Positions 44,510 through 56,340 of a DNA stretch of 64,000 nucleotides are shown piece by piece. The stretch's first letter is position 1. Each line of letters opens with the position of its first letter. The translations under genes and the position numbers were made by a program. The notes below the pieces were generated by a model, which did no database searches, was not told the origin of the DNA, and saw only the letters and a program-made list of their open reading frames with translations. This DNA comes from Chaetoderma sp. LZ-2023a (Eukaryota; Mollusca; Caudofoveata; Chaetodermatida; Chaetodermatidae). Location: contig CM067370.1 of the NCBI GenBank assembly GCA_034401795.1, positions 103,296,028 to 103,360,027 of the forward strand, written 5' to 3'.

Positions 44510-44930
44510 GTCTAAATATCTTTAATAATTTCCGCTTATTGAATGTCCATTTGCTGATCAAAAGAAGACTATGTTTGAAAGTTTATCCCTGGAATGACTG
44601 ACATGGTAGAGTAGCCAGTCACCTGGGATTCTCCTCTCAGATCTTTCGTTTGATGATCATTGGAAACTTGGCCAATCTCCTTCCTCCCCTCTGCCTCTCT
44701 CTACCCAGCCGAATAAATGGGAGTCTGTACAAAAACTGGAGTAGTCACCTGTGATAGACTGACATCCAGTTCAGGCGTATAATTACTCTGTCACTGAGTG
44801 TCAATGGAAACAAGGGATAAATACTGGCCCATATGCTCCCGCGAGGAGTGCATACATTGTGAGTGAATTGGAGATACTATATCTGTGTTAAAATTTCAAA
44901 AATTGTCTTCCTTTGCCTACAAATGGGTAT
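44510..44930. repeat. Family A MITE split by a SINE-like insert
   Basis: The left half (GAATGTCCATTTGCTGATCA to GTAGCCAGTCA) ends at about 44616. The right half resumes at about 44883 (GTTAAAATTTCAAAAATTGTC to CTACAAATGGGTAT). Confidence 0.78.
44617..44882 (+). mobile_element. SINE-like insert
   Basis: CCTGGGATTCTCCTCTCAGA, then TACCCAGCCGAATAAATGGG and TGATAGACTGACATCCAGTT. The last phrase resembles the conserved body of tRNA-derived SINEs in molluscs and fish. A tRNA-like head was not resolved, so the class is tentative. Confidence 0.5.
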
Positions 44931-45253
44931 AAGGAGCATAAAGAGGTACAGAAGACCAGAGATTAGAATAAACAAACTAATAATTTGCTATTGGTATAAT
45001 CTTGCCCAAAGCAAATATGTCTAATCCAATTGATATCTGCAATCAGTCAAATTGTTTAATAATTAATCATCAGATGTTGTATTTAGCATGAAAATTATGA
45101 AATAGTTTATCATCTTATAAGGTCAAGTTTAGGCTTACTTTGTTGATTCAATGCATAAAAGTGACCTTTGCTGATTTATATCTGAACCCAAGTCAACAAT
45201 GTTACTACTGGCTTATGTTCAAAGTAGTTTAGTGGCCAAAAGATTATTTATGA

Positions 45254-45474
45254 TTAACCCTTTACTGATCAAACGGGCCAAAACTGGCCTTTGCAGCAGT
45301 CTTGAGAAATGTCCATTTGCTGGCCAAGAAGACTATTTTTGAAAATTTACCTCGATAAACGAGCCAGTCATTCCAGTAGTAAATTTTCCAAAAAATTCTC
45401 TTGGACTGCAAATGACCATCTAATAAGCAAACCTTTTTTTTTTTTTTTACAAATCTTGACCATTAAACAGTTAA
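45254..45474. repeat. Family A palindromic MITE
   Basis: TTAACCCTTTACTGATCAAA to TTGACCATTAAACAGTTAA, with a T16 run in the right arm. Confidence 0.87.
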
Positions 45475-46431
45475 TAGCTCAAGCAAGTGTCTGCAGAGAT
45501 TGCATGTGTGCATGGGTTGAGAAGTCAACTCATAGAATATAAAACAGAAATGTTTTCATTCAATGCAAATTTAACATTACGTGACAACTCTGCAAAACAT
45601 ACAGAACTCTGCAAAACATACATGTATACATATATATGCTGTTGTGCATAGTCTTCCACAAAAACTCCCACAAACATGTTTGGTAAATACACATACATGC
45701 ATGAATGAACATTCCCACAATGCCGAGAGGATTGAACCTTAACCTCACACTCCTCGATACCTGGCCAGGAATGGGTGAAAACAATTCTGTGAATGTACAT
45801 GTCTTTCTTGAGTCATTCGCCATTCAAACATGAGGTCAAGCTGTATTCAAACATGAATTTAGTCAACACACAGAACATGCCAGGGATAGTAGATAAAACC
45901 CTCACAAGCTGAGGCATGAACAAACAAATCAGCTTCTGAAAAACTAAACCTCTTGAAAACATAGCCAATTATTTATAACAATCTTTCACGTTTAAATGGG
46001 CGTTCTAGTTGTCATTTCATTCATTTTTCTATGCTTCCATTTTTGTTATTTCACTTGCTTTGCATCTATGCATTTGATTCATCTGTCCATCTTTCCATTA
46101 TATTCATATACCTTGTTATCTTGATCCTAAATTGCATATTACAATCAACATCTATTTGTTCTCTATATTGTCTGTTAGTTCACCGAATCTTACCATTGAT
46201 TCATCACGCTCATCATCCACCAATCAAATATCTATATGCCTCAGGTTTTGGGAGAAAGTGCAGCCCATTCAACATTCTCTGCACAGGGATATCGGGTGGC
46301 ATTCTCAGAACATGGTCAAACATAGATCTTAGGACTTATTGTGCGTAGTGTATAGCTGGACTTTGGATATTATTCTGTCTGGTTAGTAATATTGAGTGGG
46401 AGGTCATCAAGACACTTCTTTTCCTCATTGC
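45475..46431. other. Unassigned sequence
   Basis: No supported gene. AACTCTGCAAAACATACA is duplicated in tandem at 45588-45622. An open frame at 46031-46348 (+) is hydrophobic (LYAFDSSVHLSIIFIYLVIL) but unlike any family I know and without splice or context support. Confidence 0.5.
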
Positions 46432-46669
46432 TTAACCCTTTAACACTTATATCAGCCAAAAACAGCTTCTGCAGTGGTCTTGTGAAATGTCCATTTGCAG
46501 ACCAAAAGATAACTATTTTTGAAAATTTACCACTAGAATGACTGGCTCGATAACTGAGCCAGTCATTACAGTGGTAAATTTTCAAAAATACTCTTCTCTT
46601 GGTATGCAAATGGATATTTTCGACAAAAAAATTGATATTTTTAAAAACAGTCCAAGGGTTAAAGGGTTA
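46432..46669. repeat. Family A palindromic MITE, nearly intact
   Basis: TTAACCCTTTAACACTTATA to CAAGGGTTAAAGGGTTAA. The stem is CACTAGAATGACTGGCTCGA paired with TGAGCCAGTCATTACAGTGG. Confidence 0.93.
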
Positions 46670-47037
46670 ACTATACATTATCTGCATACTCTTGTGAGAA
46701 GCCTGTGTAGATACTGGGGGCGGGTGGTGGTGCTGGTCTCAAGGAGTACTGCCACACAAATGGCATGGCCTTAACAAGCTAGCTATTAGCCTCATCATGG
46801 ATTCACGCTCCTTCTAACACTACAACAAATCAACTCGTGCTGTTAACCTGTGGATGGCCATGTTAAGTTCACAAATTTCCTATTGTCTAACAATGTTATC
46901 CAAAGCGTGAAGTTATTTAGTATGATTTTAACTGTCATTATTTAGTATTATATGGCTTAGATAAGGATATAAGTTGCAATGATTGTCACTGTGCTGGTCA
47001 ATCCTAAGATTTGTGGGCCGAAGGTGTATAAGTAATC
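46670..47037. other. Unassigned sequence
   Basis: Nothing recognised. Confidence 0.6.
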
Positions 47038-47464
47038 AACCCTTTAAAGGTCAAGAGTGGACAGGAAAATTTACATTTCCCTTAGGGAATGTCCCTGTGC
47101 AGGCCAAAATACTTTTTTGAAAATTTAAACATGAGAATGACTGACTCTGTTATCAAGCCAGCCATCCCGGCGATATGATTTCAAAAACAGCCTTCTGTTG
47201 GTCTGCAGATGGATGGTCACATCCCTCAAGAAGACTGCAAAGGCTGGTTAGGCCAGAATTTACCATTAACCCTTAGCACTCCGCTGTCAATATTCTATCT
47301 TTTACTGTGCCAATATCAAAGAAACTGGTGTAAATTTGTCAACAATTTTGCTGGAAGATCTTGCTGTCGTATCTCCCACCAAATTTGTTGAAGAAAAGAA
47401 CACCAGTTCATCTTTTAATTTAGTTTGAAAATTTAAAATTTTGACACTAGATTGGTAAGGGTTA
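47038..47464. repeat. Family A MITE abutting family C copy 3
   Basis: A at 47038-47272 (CAACCCTTTAAAGGTCAAGA to TTTACCATTAACCC). C at 47268-47464 (TTAACCCTTAGCACTCCGCT to TTGGTAAGGGTTAA) with inner stem TCAACAATTTTGCTGGAAGA paired with TCTCCCACCAAATTTGTTGA. The two share one TTAACCC. Confidence 0.88.
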
Positions 47465-47849
47465 AAGAATTACGTTTCCAGGAACTTCTTTTGAATCCAA
47501 ATATCCATCAAATCAGTAACTTTCTATCAATCCATTCATCTATATGAGGTATCTATTTCTGTTCAAAATTAAACAGCTGGTCTTATAGCCTTAAATGAAA
47601 CATATGCATACACGCATGTGTAATGAGGAGTATATATCATCTTACAAAGATATCATCAATTCACAATATATACCTTACAATCACCCCTTCAAAGAAACAA
47701 GTCAAAACAAATTACTCATAGATAGATGCTTTCCCGTCACTCTCCGCTTATCCCAGAGCAGACCACGCCCCAAGCAGAGCGCTAATGTCAGTATGTATGA
47801 CTACATGTACATTTTCACCCTTGACAGTGTTCAGGTGGTGGACTCCAGT
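47465..47849. other. Unassigned sequence
   Basis: Nothing recognised. Confidence 0.6.
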
Positions 47850-48305
47850 ATTTAACACTTTAACAGATAATCTGGCCAAAAAACGTTTCTACAGGGGTCA
47901 TGAGAAATGTCCACTTGCAGACCAAGAGAAGACTATTTTCGACAATTTATCATTGGAATGACTACCTTGATAACTGAACCAGTCATTGCAACAATAAATT
48001 AAAAAAAATATGAATTTCTTGGTCTCGAAATGAAAATTTTCTGAGAAGTTAAATTGACTTGAACAAATTTGATGGGTAAAGGGCTAACACTCCTGCCAAC
48101 CAAATCACTTCTGCAGTCTTCTTGAGAAATGTCAATTTGCAGTCCAAGAGAAGACTATTTTTTTTAGATTTACCACTGGAATGGCTGGCTCAATAATCGA
48201 GCCAGTTATTCCTGTGATACATTTTTTAACAATTGACTTCTCTTGGCCTGCAGATGGACATCATCTATGAGAACATGAAAAATTTCTGGTCCAAATCTGT
48301 GGATT
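47850..48305. repeat. Two family A MITEs head to tail
   Basis: 47850-48087 (TTTAACACTTTAACAGATAA to GATGGGTAAAGGGCTAAC) and 48084-48305 (CTAACACTCCTGCCAACCAA to AAATCTGTGGATTAT), overlapping in the shared border. Confidence 0.85.
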
Positions 48306-48429
48306 ATAATCATGACAGGGAACATCTGCAATGGTGCTTCCCTCACTCACTACAGTATGATGAAGATATGTGTAGAACATATGGTGGATGATTAACTGAT
48401 GTCCTGACAGATATCAGTCTGCTCTACTA

Positions 48430-48640
48430 GTACCTCTTCAATGGTCAAGCTGTCCAAAACTGCCTTCTGCAGTGGTCTTGAGGAATGTCCAAGTGCAGGG
48501 CAAATTTAATCAATATAATATCAGTATATCATGAAGCCCTACAAGACAGTCATTAAGGTGGTAGATTTTCATAAATACTCTGTTAAAGGAAATTCATTAA
48601 CCTGAAATTAAGATGTTCTTGACCAACCTTGACAATTAAC
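48430..48640. repeat. Family A MITE, degraded
   Basis: TCTTCAATGGTCAAGCTGTC, CAGTGGTCTTGAGGAATGTCC, and TTGACAATTAA at the right border. The centre is not recognisable. Confidence 0.65.
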
Positions 48641-49414
48641 TCTCTGCTGAATTTCTGCAGACTACATTTTCCATGTGGTTTAACTCTGGACATGCTGAAC
48701 ATTTTGAAAACAATTTGACTGAAAGTTGCTGGTAGCTAAGCCACCAACAACTTTCAGCCAACTTGTTTTCAAAATATTCAGCAGGTCCAGAAACATTGCT
48801 CATTAAAATTATTGTCTTTTGGCTTGCAGCAGTCAGCCACCAACTACTTTCAGTCAAATTGTTTTCAAAATATTCAGCAGGTCCAGTCATTGCCCATTCA
48901 AATTATTGTCTGGTGGCTTGCAGCACTCAGCCACCAACAACTTTCAGCCAACTTATTTTCAAAATATTCAGCAGGTCGAGTCATTGGCCATTGAACTTAT
49001 TGTCTGGTGGCTTGCAGCAGTCAGCCACAAACAGCTTTCAGTCAAATTGTTTTCAAAATATTCAGCAGGTCCAGAGTTATTGCCCATTGAAATTATTGTC
49101 TGGTGGCTTGCAGCAGTCAGCCACCAACAAATTTCAGCCAACTTGTTTTCAAAATATTCAGCAGGTCGAGAGTCATTGCCCATTGAAATTATTGTCTGGT
49201 GGCTTGCAGCAGTCAGCCACCAACAACTATCAGTCAAATTTTTTTCAAAATATTCATCAGGTCCAGTCATTGCCCATTCAAATTATTGTCTGGTGGCTTG
49301 CAGCAGTCAGCCACCAACAACTTTCAGTCAAATTGTTTTCAAAATATTCAGCAGGTCCAGAGTCATTGCCCGTTGGAATTATTGTCTGGTGGCTTGCAGC
49401 AGTCAGACAGTTAA
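48637..49414. repeat. Family H palindrome with seven-fold right-arm tandem array
   Basis: The left arm TTAACTCTCTGCTGAATTTC leads to a hairpin centre GGTAGCTAAGCCACC at about 48730. The right arm (CCACCAACAACTTTCAGTCA, AATTGTTTTCAAAATATTCAGCAGGTCC, TTATTGTCTGGTGGCTTGCA) then recurs about seven times with a 93-97 bp period, and the last ends CAGACAGTTAA. The unit lacks stops in several frames, so long open frames here are artefacts. Confidence 0.92.
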
Positions 49415-49853
49415 TGGTCAATTTTTCAACGATGTACAGATCAGATTTAAAGATCTAAACATTTCGCATTTTTGGCAGCCCAATGGATGAATATGATCTG
49501 TCACTCATGCAATATGACATCATAATCAAATACATCACCTGTTAGCTGATGGTGCAATCAAAATGATGACACTCTGTCTCATAATTCAAAAGGTCTGTTA
49601 TGAAAGTACAAGTCTTTGATGAAGTTACAATTTAATACACATTTTGTTAAATATTTCAAAATTCATTTTACTGGAAGCTGTTGATGCCTCTTGGCAGTAA
49701 GTGTTCCCAGCCAAATTAGTTTCAAAATATTCAGCAGGTTACCTGTATATAGTTACCTTACAATTAAGATTCTGGCAATTCATGAACCAGATGCTCAACA
49801 ATGGAGATGCTATTATTATCATTGAGGCTTTATCTACAACCTTCAGATATTTG
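49415..49853. repeat. Family E-like tail and hairpin B
   Basis: 49480-49590 resembles the tail of family E (GATCTGTCACTCATGCAATA and GCTGATGGTGCAATCAAAAT). B follows at 49645-49738 (TTTCAAAATTCATTTTACTGG paired with CAGCCAAATTAGTTTCAAAA). The rest is unassigned. Confidence 0.65.
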
Positions 49854-50067
49854 TTAACTGTCTGCCCTGCTGAATTTCTGTGGACTACATTTTCCATGGT
49901 GTTTAACTCTGGATATGGTGAATACTTTGAAAACAATTTGACTGAAAGTTGTTGGTGGCCAAGCCACCAACAACTTTCAGTGAAATTGTTTTCAAAACAT
50001 TTAGAAGGCCCAGAGTTATTGCACGTTGAAATCATTGTTTGGTGGCTTGTAGCATTTAGACAGTTAA
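49854..50067. repeat. Family H palindrome, single copy
   Basis: TTAACTGTCTGCCCTGCTGA to ATTTAGACAGTTAA around GTTGGTGGCCAAGCCACCAAC, which is a perfect stem. It shares its left arm with 48637. Confidence 0.92.
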
Positions 50068-50165
50068 ATGGTCCCGTCTGCATTATCAATAGATAATAAG
50101 ACACATTGCATGTACAACTATTACATAATTGCTTCCAAATCATCACCTTCCATTATATACATTCC

Positions 50166-50513
50166 TTAAAGGTGAGTATTCGCACAAACATGCTTCAAAA
50201 TTAAGTACATACATTTAGAGGCTTAAATTTTGTGCCTAGATATAAGGAAGCTAAATATATCTTAACATATGATGATTTGATTATGCATAAATTAATAAAA
50301 TTTTTATGTTGCGAAATTGAATTAGACATGAGTCTCTAATTCAACTTCACAATTAAAAATTTTGTAACAATTCATACAGAATGAAGCTATCATATGTTAA
50401 GAATTTTTTCGTTTCATTATATCTAGGCACAAAAGATTTAAGCCTCGAAAAGTATACAATTTTAACAATGTTATTTTCAAGCATTTTGATGTGAGTATGA
50501 TGTACCTTTAATC
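50166..50513. repeat. 350-bp palindromic MITE, separate family
   Basis: TTAAAGGTGAGTATTCGCAC to ATGTGAGTATGATGTACCTTTAA. The arms match along almost their whole length (GGCTTAAATTTTGTGCCTAG against CTAGGCACAAAAGATTTAAGCC, CATATGAT with ATCATATG), meeting at TGAATTAGA...TCTAATTCA. Confidence 0.92.
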
Positions 50514-50599
50514 ATGTTAATTATTAAATAGTACGGTAACTTAATGTTTTGACAATAGTGATGGTCAAAACATTACTAAAAGACAGTAACAGCTAATAA

Positions 50600-51175
50600 G
50601 TACTAGATGGATTGTGCTGAGCCCTTGAATTTTTCTGCATATTACACAACATGTGTGGCAGTGTCACGATATAAGAATTCCATAAAACAGTACCCCTTGA
50701 TGAATTAAATGTCTATTGAAAGACTCTTAACATTCTTCTAATTTTTGAGCGACAAATCGCACAAAAATAAACCATGTAAAAGTCTGGAAAAAGACTTTAA
50801 AAAACCTCTTAATTTTGCTGCAAACTGAATGCAATGATGGCATAGAACAATCTGTGGAGTTTTATTGACATCGGATAAGCCCTTGATGATTTATCCATTG
50901 AAAAACTAACATTTACCTAGTTCTTGGTGCAAATTAAATCAAGTCCAAACCCCGTAAAAATATGGCAAAGATTTGAAAATCAGTTCAATTATAACGGAGA
51001 CTAGATGCAATGATTGTATAGATCAAATCTGTAGTGTTTTATTAAGATAGGATAAGTCCTTGGTGAATTAAATGTCCATTGACAAACTTTAACATTTACC
51101 TAATTCTTGCCATGCCGGACATCATTTGGATCGGAATGTCGAGATCCTCCGCTTTGCATTGGGCTCGACAAAAAT
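50600..51175 (+). repeat. Family K dispersed repeat, copy 2
   Basis: AGTACTAGATGGATTGTGCT to TGCATTGGGCTCGACA. An inner part (ATGCAATGAT(G)G...AGAACAA/AGATCAAATCTGT...TTTTATT) occurs twice, at about 50830 and 51008. No insertion corresponds to the C copy in K copy 1. Confidence 0.7.
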
Positions 51176-51582
51176 CATTTTCAGAATGAACATTTGAGGG
51201 CACCTTTCCAACAACTCAGCACCAGTTTGTACAATATGTGACTTGTAGCAACCTTGAAGCTGTGCAGCATATACCATTTGGTTATATGAAACATTAGATG
51301 AGTACCATCAATTTGTACTCTGCCTCAGGAATTGCACTTAGGAAGAGCTATCATAGGGCTATTAGTCCGACTGGACTATATATGCAAACATTATTAGAAC
51401 ATTATACATCAAGCTGCTGCAGGCTGTCCATGTGAAATGATGATTGAATCATTTCTTCACCAGACATCTGCCATTACATCGCTTCTCTTATAACTAAATG
51501 CACATGATATTTATAAAAACAACTATAAAGTCATATATGTACAAGTAATGCTGTAGTATAGAAAATTCTGCACACATCACCA
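51176..51582. other. Unassigned sequence
   Basis: Nothing recognised. Confidence 0.6.
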
Positions 51583-53054
51583 TTAAAGTTCTCATGTTCC
51601 ATTAAATATAGACACTTTTGCACTAGATATGAGATGCCTGCTCAATTTACCCAGCATGCAATGCTACCCGGTGTGCAATGCTATCCAGCATGCAATGCCC
51701 TGACTCCATAATTATTGTAACTATTGGATGTCATATTCGTCTATTGTCTGCACAAGCCAAGATTTCTCAAACAAAACCAACCTGCCTGCATGTGCAAATA
51801 GTCATTTGTCCTCCAGCTCTAGAAGTGTAAGCATGCACGTAGGGCGTATTCACGGAGGTACATTTGACAGTGTGTCTTTCGATACTGTTCAGACAAAGTG
51901 TGTCAATGTCCAAGAGAAAATAGGAGAAAGCTTTTATATACATTGACAGTAATTTGCATGAAAGTTGTTACTATCAATCACATCACCACCATCCAGTCAA
52001 ATTGTTGTCAAAATAATTAGTATGTAATGCAATTAGTACCTGCTATATATTTGATACAAACTTCATTGAAAAGTGTTGCTGCAACAGCTTTCAGTCTATG
52101 TATTCTAAAATAATCATCATAAATTTCAGTCAACACTTTCTAAGGATTTGAAGAGCAATTTGACTAAGTTGTTGCTGACTATGGCACCAACACCGTTATC
52201 AAATTGTTGTTCATAGAATCACACAGCGCTCAGTATTACTATCTAAATATAGTGAGTATATGGCCAAAATACACTTTGCCTGTGTGAAGGAATTATTTCG
52301 CCTAACAAATGCACAAATCTGTAAACGAAACATACACGTCGTTTGCTAAGCATTTCATTCTTGGCGAGAAAGTGTATATAGGTCTATGCTCATTTTATCT
52401 AAATAGTAATATATTGATTGCACGTATGTGGATAATAATTCGACAATGTTGTTGGTACCTTAGAAACCAACAACTTACAATCAAATTGCTATTCAAATCG
52501 GTAGCGAGAGTCTACTAAAAATGATGATGATTATTTTGGAATATAGCGACTGAAAGCTATTGTAGCAACAATCTTCATTCAAATTAGTATCAAATCTGTA
52601 CCATGTAGTAATCGCATTACCTAATAATTATTTTGACAATAATTTTACTGAATGTTGTTTCTGTCATTGATAGCAATAACTTTCACACAAAATACTGTCA
52701 AAATATATATGAAAGCTTTCTCTAATTTTCTCCTGGAAATTGACACAGTTGTGCTGAACAGTATTGAAATGCAGGCCGTCGAATGTACTGACATGAATAG
52801 TACCCCTTACGTGCATGCTTACGCTTCCAGAGCTGGTGGACAAATGACTATTTGCATGTGCAGGTAGGTTGGTTTCGTTTGAGAAATCCTGGATTCTACA
52901 GACAATAGACTAAACGAATATGGTGTCCAATAGTTATAACGATTATGGAGTCAGGGCATTGCATGCTGGGTAGCATTGCAAGCTGGTTAAATTGAACAGG
53001 CATCTCACATCTCGTGCAAAATTGTCTATATTTAATGGAACACAAGATCTTTAA
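51583..53054. mobile_element. Family J, 1.47-kb near-complete palindrome
   Basis: The ends ATTAAAGTTCTCATGTTCCA and GGAACACAAGATCTTTAA begin two arms that match inverted down to a centre near 52318. Outer matches include CCATTAAATATAGACA, AGATGCCTG, CAGCATGCAATGCCCTGACT, CAAATAGTCATTTGTCC and AGAAAGCTTT. Inner matches include AGTATTACTATCTAAATA. Each arm also contains two to three small B-like hairpins (for example near 52045-52110 and 52540-52600). No transposase is encoded. Confidence 0.9.
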
Positions 53055-53434
53055 GTTTGAAGCGATGACATAACGGTTCCACTCAAAACATAAATAATAA
53101 TCCAATGAGCGAATGGCAAAATTATCATGCGTCCGCTACGATTGCTCATCTTAAGAGACCACAACGCACTTGCCACTAAAGCAGATGTACAACATAGACA
53201 GGGGATTGGCTGCATGTATGTGTTAGATGCGTGACCACACACCTTGAAGAACCATGAGACACAAATTACAAAGTAGCAAGAGGAGGTCTGTAGATAAATC
53301 ATCAAAGTAATGGCAGTATAATGATGGCATTTATGTTCCTGTGTTGCAGTTATCAAAATTTTTTAAAGGAAATATAAAGTCACACAGGTTACAATTTTGA
53401 TAAACAAAGAATAACACTTATTGGAAACTCATTA
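53055..53434. other. Unassigned sequence
   Basis: A minus-strand frame at 53051-53356 has no recognisable domain. No repeat recognised. Confidence 0.55.
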
Positions 53435-53660
53435 CCCTAACCCTTATTAAGAAAATTTCAATTTTCCCATAGAAAATGTCCAATTGAAGAGATCATTTTT
53501 GAAAATTTATCACTGACATGACTGGCTCGGTTATCGAGCCAGTCATTACAGTGATAAATTTAAAGGAACAGTCATTTTGGTCAGCAAATGGACATTTCCC
53601 AAAACCATGGCAGAAAGCATTTGTTGTCAACTTTAGTTTTAAAGATTTAACCCTTTCACT
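53435..53660. repeat. Family A palindromic MITE
   Basis: CTAACCCTTATTAAGAAAAT to AAGATTTAACCC. The stem TCACTGACATGACTGGCTCGG is paired with CCGAGCCAGT-type sequence (ATCGAGCCAGTCATTACAGTGA). Confidence 0.83.
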
Positions 53661-54080
53661 TTTGATATTGAGCCAGGCTTTAAATTTCAAGGCACTTGTC
53701 ACTGAGAGGTTATATAGTGTTGAATATTTTGAATTTGAATGCCTTACAGCAACATCTTCTAATAAATTAGTTAAAAAATAATTTAACAACAATTGCTAAT
53801 TTTATGAATAGTAAGCAAAGTAGTTGCATCTCGTCTATGCGGGTTAATTAAAGCAACTCTGAGACTGAAAAGGTCAACATGGCAGGGCCATCAACGCAGG
53901 CCCACCAGCAAGCTGCTTGAGGCACTCTCATTCACAGGGAAGCATCCATTACAACACATGTAATAAGAAACAAAGGGAACCAAATTACACATATATTACA
54001 TCTTAGAAACCATATATATGTCACTGTGCTAAATCTGGATAGAACACCCATAAGTCTAAAGCACCCAGTCAACCACCACC
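53661..54080. other. Unassigned sequence
   Basis: No gene or known repeat. Confidence 0.6.
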
Positions 54081-54082
54081 AT

Positions 54083-55372
54083 TGACACACTGACAGATAC
54101 ATGTATACCTTCAATGCTCCCACACAATGCTGCCTCCATCCTTTACACAATGACAGATACATACACACATAGCGCTAAAGCATGCACCCCTTCCCCTCTC
54201 CTTCCTTTACACAATGACAGGCACATACACGCATAGGTCTAAAGCAACCACAACATCCTGCCTCCATCCTTTACGCAATGACATATACATACACACATCG
54301 GTCTAAAGCACTCACAACCTGCCTCCATCCTTTACACAATGACAGATACATACACACATTCCGCTAAAGCATGCACCCCTTCCTCTCTCCTTCCTTTACA
54401 CAATGACAAAATACATACACACATAGGTCTAAAGCACCCACAACGTCCTGCCGCCTTCCTTTACACAATGACACATACATACACACATAGGTCTAAAGCA
54501 CTCACAACCTGCCTCCATCCTTTACACAATGACAGATACATACACACATTCCGCTAAAGCATGCACCCCTTCCCCTCTCCTTCCTTTACACAATGACAAA
54601 ATACATACACACATAGGTCTAAAGCACCCACAACGTCCTGCCTCCTTCCTTTACACAATGACAGATACATACACACATAGGTCTAAAGCACCCACAGCCT
54701 CCTGCCTCCATCCTTTACACAATGACACATGCATACACACATAGGTCTAAAGCAACCACAACCTCTTGCCTCCATCCTTTACACAATGACAGATACATAC
54801 ACACATAGGTCTAAAGCACCGACAGCCTCCTGCCTCCATCCTTTACACAATGACACATACATACACACATAGGTCTAAAGCACCCACAGCATCCTGCCTC
54901 CTTCCTTTACACACCGACAGATACATACACACATAGGTCTAAAGCACCCACAGCATCCTGCCTCCATCCTTTACACAATGACACATACATACACACATAG
55001 GTCTAAAGCACCTACAGCATCCTGCCTCCTTCCTTTACACAATGACACATACATACACACATTGGTCTAAAGCAACCACAACCTCTTGCCTCCATCCTTT
55101 ACACAATGACAGATACATACACACATAGGTCTAAAGCACCCACAGCCTCCTGCCTCCATCCTTTACACAATGACACATACATACACACATAGGTCTAAAG
55201 CACCCACCATATCCTGCCTCCTTCCTTTACACAATGACAGATACATACACACATTCCGCTAAAGCATGCACCCCTTCCTACCTCCATCCTTTACACAATC
55301 ACAGATACATACACACATTCCACTAAAGCATGCACCCCTTCTCTCCTTCCTTTACACACTGACAAAGGTCAG
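54083..55372. repeat. Minisatellite, about 63-bp unit, about 21 copies
   Basis: The unit CCTTTACACAATGACAGATA with CATACACACATAGGTCTAAA and GCACCCACAGCCTCCTGCCTCCAT is repeated. A second unit type with TTCCGCTAAAGCATGCACCCC alternates in blocks, giving a higher-order pattern. Open frames (IHTHIGLKHPQRPA) are repeat artefacts. Confidence 0.97.
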
Positions 55373-55420
55373 GAACCAGGAGTAAGGAGCAAAACTCCTC
55401 ACATTCGTGTGCGTGCATGT

Positions 55421-55587
<167 letters not shown>

Positions 55588-55999
55588 ACCATTCTTCAAA
55601 GTGATAGGTGATTATAGACAAAGATAGGAAGCTAAATCAGAATGCAGGTTATCCATCAGAACGTAGGAAATGACTTGGCTTGCCCGGGCATCTAACTTTC
55701 ATATTTTTCTCAAGGAAAGACAACCAACTCATCTCTGGGTTTTCTGCAAATCGGTCACAGACACTAAAATTGTAGTGTTGTTAAATATCACTCAGATTGC
55801 AGGAAATGGCTATAATCTGATATCCTCTGTACATTGCCTGCTCCATTTTATGTCCATGTAAAACAGCCACCTTCCACCAATGACACATACTCAGGAGACA
55901 CCCATAACTCTAAGGCAGCCATAATAAATCCATCCACCCTTTGTGTTGACAGACATACTCTACATATATGAAGAATGTATTCCTTTAAATTATTCTTTT
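55588..55999. other. Unassigned sequence
   Basis: 55865-55960 has a weak echo of the 63-bp minisatellite (CCACCAATGACACATACTCA). Nothing else. Confidence 0.5.
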
Positions 56000-56135
56000 A
56001 ACCATTTAGTCCTCAAATTTGTTCACGAAAGTTACAGGCATTTTAGCGGTAAATATATGTCTCCTCTTGGCCTGCAAATGGATGTTTATCAAGACCTCTA
56101 TGGTAACTGTTTTAGTCCAGCTTGAGTGTTACAGG
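56000..56135. repeat. Family A MITE, centre deleted
   Basis: TAACCATTTAGTCCTCAAAT on the left and CTTGGCCTGCAAATGGATGT with AGCTTGAGTGTTA on the right. Confidence 0.72.
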
Positions 56136-56340
56136 CGTACACGGATCAGCTGTTCAATTAATTATGATCTATGATTTCAAGTGCCGTAAATTCCAAATAT
56201 ATTAACTGCCATGTATAGAACAATTCATTCATAGTCTCCAATCAACTGTGACAATTCAAATTAGGATTATATCCTTACATTGTATATATAATATGTTGCA
56301 GGAAATAAGAATCATGTATTGATATATATACTGTATTAAT

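Noticed and set aside
46031-46348. Hydrophobic 105-codon frame as a membrane protein
   Set aside because: T-rich sequence gives hydrophobic residues by chance. No family match, start context or homologous exon structure.
48637-49414. CRISPR-like spacing of a hairpin repeat
   Set aside because: The whole 95-bp unit is repeated, including the parts between hairpins. No spacer diversity.
48763-49490. Two long overlapping open frames (about 230 and 223 codons) with GGLQQSATN-like repeats
   Set aside because: They are translations of the 95-bp H-arm tandem array. The unit simply lacks stops in more than one frame.
54339-54744. Repeat protein with HTHIGLKHPQRPA
   Set aside because: Translation of the 63-bp minisatellite with no start context or splice sites.
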